Part shown: in pieces, positions 59,736 through 64,000 of the stretch | How the letters are laid out: the number at the start of each line of letters is the position of its first letter | Numbering within the stretch: position 1 is the first letter of the stretch | Origin: Dendrobium chrysotoxum | Lineage: Eukaryota; Streptophyta; Magnoliopsida; Asparagales; Orchidaceae | NCBI GenBank assembly: GCA_019925795.1 | Contig: CM034306.1 | Location: forward strand, 50,834,758 to 50,898,757 | Length of the DNA stretch: 64,000 nt | Reading direction: 5' to 3' | The notes under the pieces: generated by a model | Databases searched by the model: none | What the model was told of the DNA's origin: nothing | Seen by the model: only the letters and a program-made list of their open reading frames with translations | Program-made: the position numbers and the translations under genes

Positions 59736-60788
59736 GCCCGCAGTTTGAACTGCCTAATCCGGGGCTGCCACGTGTCTGACCGCCGCCGCCGCTGATTCAA
59801 TTTAATTAATTTTAATTAGTTTTTAAATATATTTTAAATCAAAAAACTTTAAATAATTATTAAAAATTATTTTTAAACCCAAAAATTACATATAATATAT
59901 CAAATTTTTCAGAAAATTATTTTTTTTAATTTAAAAAATAAATTATTTTAAAATAATTAATATATTTTGAGTTATTTTGAAATATTTAATTAGTATTAAT
60001 TAATATAACTAATTAAATATTTTATAAAATTAAAGAGTATTTTTAAAAATACTTTAAATAATCAGTATGAGTATTTAAAATATTTTATTTAAAATTTTGA
60101 GTTCATTTAATATATTTATTTAAATACTTTAAATAATTATTATTTTAATTATTTTTTTATATTCAATTAATATTTAATTTAAATATTGATTTAAAATATT
60201 TTAAAAATTCAAAATAAGTATTAAAATATCCCAAATAGTTAGATGATTTAATTTTAGATATTTTAATTAATAATTAATATTTATTTAGGATATTTTCAAA
60301 TATCTTAAATAATTCTAATTATTTGAATATTTAATTAATATTTAATTAAATATTAACTTAAATACTCTTTAAATTTTAAATAATATTATTTTAAATATTC
60401 TAAAATTTCAGAAACTTTTAACTTTGATTTAAAATACTTTAATGATTATTTTTAAATATTCATTATTTTAAAATCATTTAAAAATATCTTTTAAATACTT
60501 TTAACTTCGGAAATTTATATCTAATTCATTTTAACTCGAAAAATTACATATAATACCTCGTATTTTTCAGAAAATTATGTTTTTTATTTTAAAATTACTT
60601 CAAATATCAAAACTCATTCTTATAATTTATTTCTATATTATGTAATTACTTATATCATTTAACTATTCTTTAAATAATAATATATTAATTATTTTGAAAC
60701 CCCCTTGGATGGCTAGTAGATCTCTCATAAATACAAATTGAAATATTTTTAACCTTATTATTTTCAAACTTATATGTTTATATATATG

Positions 60789-60795
<7 letters not shown>

Positions 60796-60832
<37 letters not shown>
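60796..60832. repeat. (TA)n microsatellite
   Basis: Uninterrupted TA run in the AT-rich section. Confidence 0.9.
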
Positions 60833-60838
<6 letters not shown>

Positions 60839-63560
60839 TTTTGAAATTACATATATTATTAAATTATTCAATTTTGGGAAGATCCACTTTATGAGATTTT
60901 AAACATTGGTTATATATGTGAACATCATTCATGTGGGAAGGACTAGTGGATGATTGGACTTCAATCATTCAGTAATCTCATCGATAATCGTGCTTAGTTA
61001 TTATTTAGTTATCTTTTGCATGCGTAAGATGCACAAGCACTTAATTTAGGCTCTCCTAGATCTAAGAACTTGGTGTATTTATGTTTACTGCATTTCTTTT
61101 TATGTTATCCCAAGGGTTAGTCCAAAACTTAATTTAATCCTGCTTAACGTAGTGACACTCTAAGGACAAAAATTAAGGACCCGTCTAACAAACTTAGAAA
61201 AATTCTAGAAGCTATGCCAGAACTCCGATTGGCTTGAAACTTGAAAAATATGAACTTAGTGACATCATAAACTCCTTCGAATTTTCTAGAAATTTTTAGA
61301 GCCTTTTAAACCCCTTAATTAATAAACCCTAATCTACCCTTTAATTAAGACCCAATAACTTCAAAAAATTCGAATAAATCAAAATTAAACCAAAAAATTA
61401 CCCATAATATATAAAACTCTTCAGAATTCAATCCTTAATCTATGTAAATTAATACCCCTTTAATTGGGCTTCAATCTGAATCTTAATTTAATTTTGATTA
61501 AAAATTACCTTTTCAATTAAATTAAATAATTAAAATTATTAAAAATCTCAAATTTTCCCCAAACACTTGGGAACTCTTCCTTGGGTCATTTATGACCTTT
61601 GGAGGAGATTCCAAACGGTTTGGAGCTGATTTGGATCAAAACCCCTAAAACAGCCCTTAATTAAATAATTTTAAGAATTCACTAAATACCCAAACTTTGA
61701 AAATTCATAACTAATTCTAAAAAATTTCAAATTGGGAAAAGTAAAAGGTATTCAACTCATATTAAAATCTAGTATTTATTAAAAATATTAGGATTCCAGA
61801 AACCAACTTAAATCAAGAAGTCAACAATCTGATCAAACTTAAGTAAAAAAATTAGGTCAAAACTTCGAAAATTCATAACTTAATATAGAAAAATTCAAAT
61901 TGAGCTTGCTTACAGTCTAACTGATCATGCTAAGGTCTATTATTTTATAAAAAATGATAATTATTTATGAATCACTCTTCATTAAAAAGTCAAATTTTGG
62001 CCCCTTCGACTTAGTGGGTAGGTTGACCCTGAACCTCCTAAAACTCATTAACTCAACTTAAATTTCAGATAACATCACTCTAAGCTTTAAGTTAACCTCC
62101 TAAACTGATAATAAATCATTTAACATACCTCCTCCTTTAATTTCTAACCAACTAAATTAATTTAATCAACCCCGATTACTATTGGGTAACCCAGGCCTAT
62201 GAGGCTATTAACTTAGCCCCAAAGAAGGTGAAATAAATTTCATGACCTCGATGAAAAATAAAGGTAGTAATCACCTAACCATTAAAATATATAAAACTCA
62301 AGCTTTAAAATATTAATATTTAAACTCTAACCTAAACTCTCCTTTAAACCTTCAACAAACTCGAACACTAAAAATAACGTCAATCAACTACCCATCTTAG
62401 GATCTACCCTATCCACACAGTCTTCTACACACACTTAGATGATTTTCTAGGGCACCACTTCTAACACTAAGCTAGGCTGGTGTTTACTTTTCTGATGTGT
62501 GTTGAGTTTTTCAAGTTTTCACTACATATTGTGGTTGAGAAATTGGTTGACATGTTTACTTACTTTTACTATACTCTATGGACTGATGTGATGAGTGACT
62601 AGATTACCCTTAGGTTAGGATCATTTTGATTGCTCACTAAGATTTCTGCAGGTGGCCATGCTCATATAGGGAAATAAAAGAGGGCTAAAAGTAAATAAAT
62701 CATAAATGTAATTGCTACAGGTGCTACAGGTGCCTCAGCTACTAAGCCCCCAAGTAAATAAGAGCTCGTTTAAGTGTGGCTGGCATGAGTATTTTATTTC
62801 TATATATTTATAACTGCTTGGGATGTTCTATTTTATTCAACTGCTTAGGATAATCTTGTAGGAGAGTCTAAATTTTTTTTTTATTTCATATTAATGTAAT
62901 TCATTTGTAATATTTTTAAGAGTTGTGAAAGTGTACGTTTGAGTGGGGATACATGGATCTAAAGGTTGGATTCCAAAGAGAAAAGGACACCCATTATGAG
63001 GATAGTTCTGTTCTATTTGGAGGTCCAAATTTGGATCATTTTACTACCCAAGATGAAAAGGATAACCTTCCCTTTAGGGGAGAGTTTTTCTTCTCTACAT
63101 TGGGTATCCAGCTACGACAAATCTAAGGAGCCCAAGGAGGAGAAGACCGAGAAGTTGAAACAAAGAGTATCCCACTCAAAGTCACTACGTCTATTCTAGG
63201 ATTAGAAATCCGAGTTGTTGTCAGTGGTGCCCGACCACTTTACTTTTCTGTAGACCCTGGTTTATAATAAAGGGCAGTTGGCCTGTGGATATTTATTTGA
63301 TTAATTTAATTTTTTAATGTGTTTAATTTGATGTTGATTGCGATTACCATTTACATGCTTTTCTTAGTTTCTTAATATTTGTGTGCCCTTTTGTTTTAGC
63401 GTGGATTCAATAGGAGGCTCATGAGGACACGTGAAAATTCTTCTACTTAAATTAAAAATAAAATTTTTAAGATAACATAGAAACTCTAACGCTTTTAAGA
63501 AGTAAGCCTGGGATCGCTGAGAGTTTGCATAGCATATTTGCTGCACTATTCTTTTCTTTT

Positions 63561-64000
63561 ATTAGGCCACTCCCCGCCTGCAAGTTCTTGCAGACCACCT
63601 AGCCTATGAGGGTGCATATCTGTCAAAGGGAGCTTGTGCACTCTAGGATAAAATCTATTTTTAAGCCTTTTTTAAAACTACTTCATATACATTTTAAGTA
63701 TTTAATCAAGTCAATTAGCATACATTGCATTAGAAATCAGTTTAAAAGTGAGTCTAAAACTTTAATTACATTTGCTCTTTAGCATTTTATCCAACATAAG
63801 TACAAGGCCATTTAGAAACCTCTCTAGATGTCAGCCTTACTTTTCAAGAACTTCAAGCCTCCCTACCTCTCTTTCATAAAAAAATGATCGGACTCATGGT
63901 TTTAAATTGAATAGGTGATTAGCTGGCTCCCCAATCCAAGCCGGGGTACGTCGAGGTTTTGTATTTCATTAGCTAGGACACGGGTGTTTGTGTTGTAGAA
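63561..64000. other. No feature seen at right edge
   Basis: Continues beyond the window; no coding or repeat signal I can support. Confidence 0.4.

Larger units (their letters stand above)
58576..63560. mobile_element. Long LTR-like region, class uncertain
   Basis: Opens TGTTGACC. At about 58985 a TATATATAG is followed by CT-rich, leader-like DNA to 59280 with a donor-like TTAG|GTAAAA. Then come a GC-rich stretch (59490-59790), nearly 1 kb of A+T (59800-60680), (TA)n (60796-60832), and phrases such as 'gtagtgacactctaaggac' (61150) that I associate with plant Gypsy LTRs. No enzyme domain is visible, and no right-hand boundary was found. Confidence 0.4.

Noticed and set aside
63200..63240. Primer binding site at 'cagtggtgcccgaccac'
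   Set aside because: Resembles a tRNA 3' end only loosely and no LTR boundary precedes it.

Overview
The window is plant nuclear DNA: AT-rich and intron-rich, dense with LTR retrotransposons, hAT, PIF/Harbinger and LINE relics, long (TA)n and (CT)n microsatellites, and one conserved plant housekeeping gene. Nothing in it fixes the species beyond flowering plant.

The only intact protein-coding gene I can support is a complete neutral ceramidase on the minus strand. Nine coding exons run from the ATG at 40,355 down to the TAA at 9,429. All eight coding introns have GT-AG ends and compatible phases, and the exons sum to 2,361 nt (786 residues plus stop). A GC-rich exon-like stretch at about 47,395-47,700 may be its 5' leader, joined through a roughly 7 kb intron to an acceptor at 40,401. 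The seven 3'-proximal exons sit within 5 kb (9.4-14.5 kb), while introns 1 and 2 are each about 12.6 kb and are filled with transposable elements.

Three large repeats of one unclassified family lie at about 1-3,000 (cut by the window edge), 16,266-21,625 and 28,809-34,230, with a short relative at about 10,030-10,640. All lie on the plus strand, so the intronic ones are antisense to the ceramidase. Each is a colinear string of different tandem arrays: a conserved 5' block, arrays built on 'cttgtagg' and on 'ttcaagtc', a hairpin array, an AT-palindrome block, a (CT)n tract and a GC-rich exon-like end with a splice donor. The 28.8 kb copy runs into a short intron and a decayed hAT transposase, so the unit may be the promoter and leader of a large hAT element. 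The 16.3 kb copy is followed by a complete 3.3 kb gag-protease-only Gypsy element with a 5-bp target duplication.

Intron 1 also holds a hAT-type element inserted in the hAT pseudogene with an 8-bp duplication, followed by a tandem triplication of about 840 bp. From 41 to 64 kb there are a Tourist-like MITE, RTE-type LINE fragments on both strands, a Gypsy RNase H-integrase fragment, two Del-like gag fragments, LTR-like repeats and a long AT-rich LTR-like region. Left of the gene (3-9 kb) lie a degenerate ~160-bp tandem array, a decayed plant-mobile-domain gene and a Copia-like LTR with a 30-bp minisatellite.

The most unusual signals are: seven pairs of a 15-bp palindrome at 56,029-56,701, with the two members of every pair starting exactly 21 bp apart; hairpin arrays (55,560-55,748, and in the 5.3-kb family) in which stems change between units while staying complementary; and a 21-bp perfect stem-loop at 59,690-59,735.
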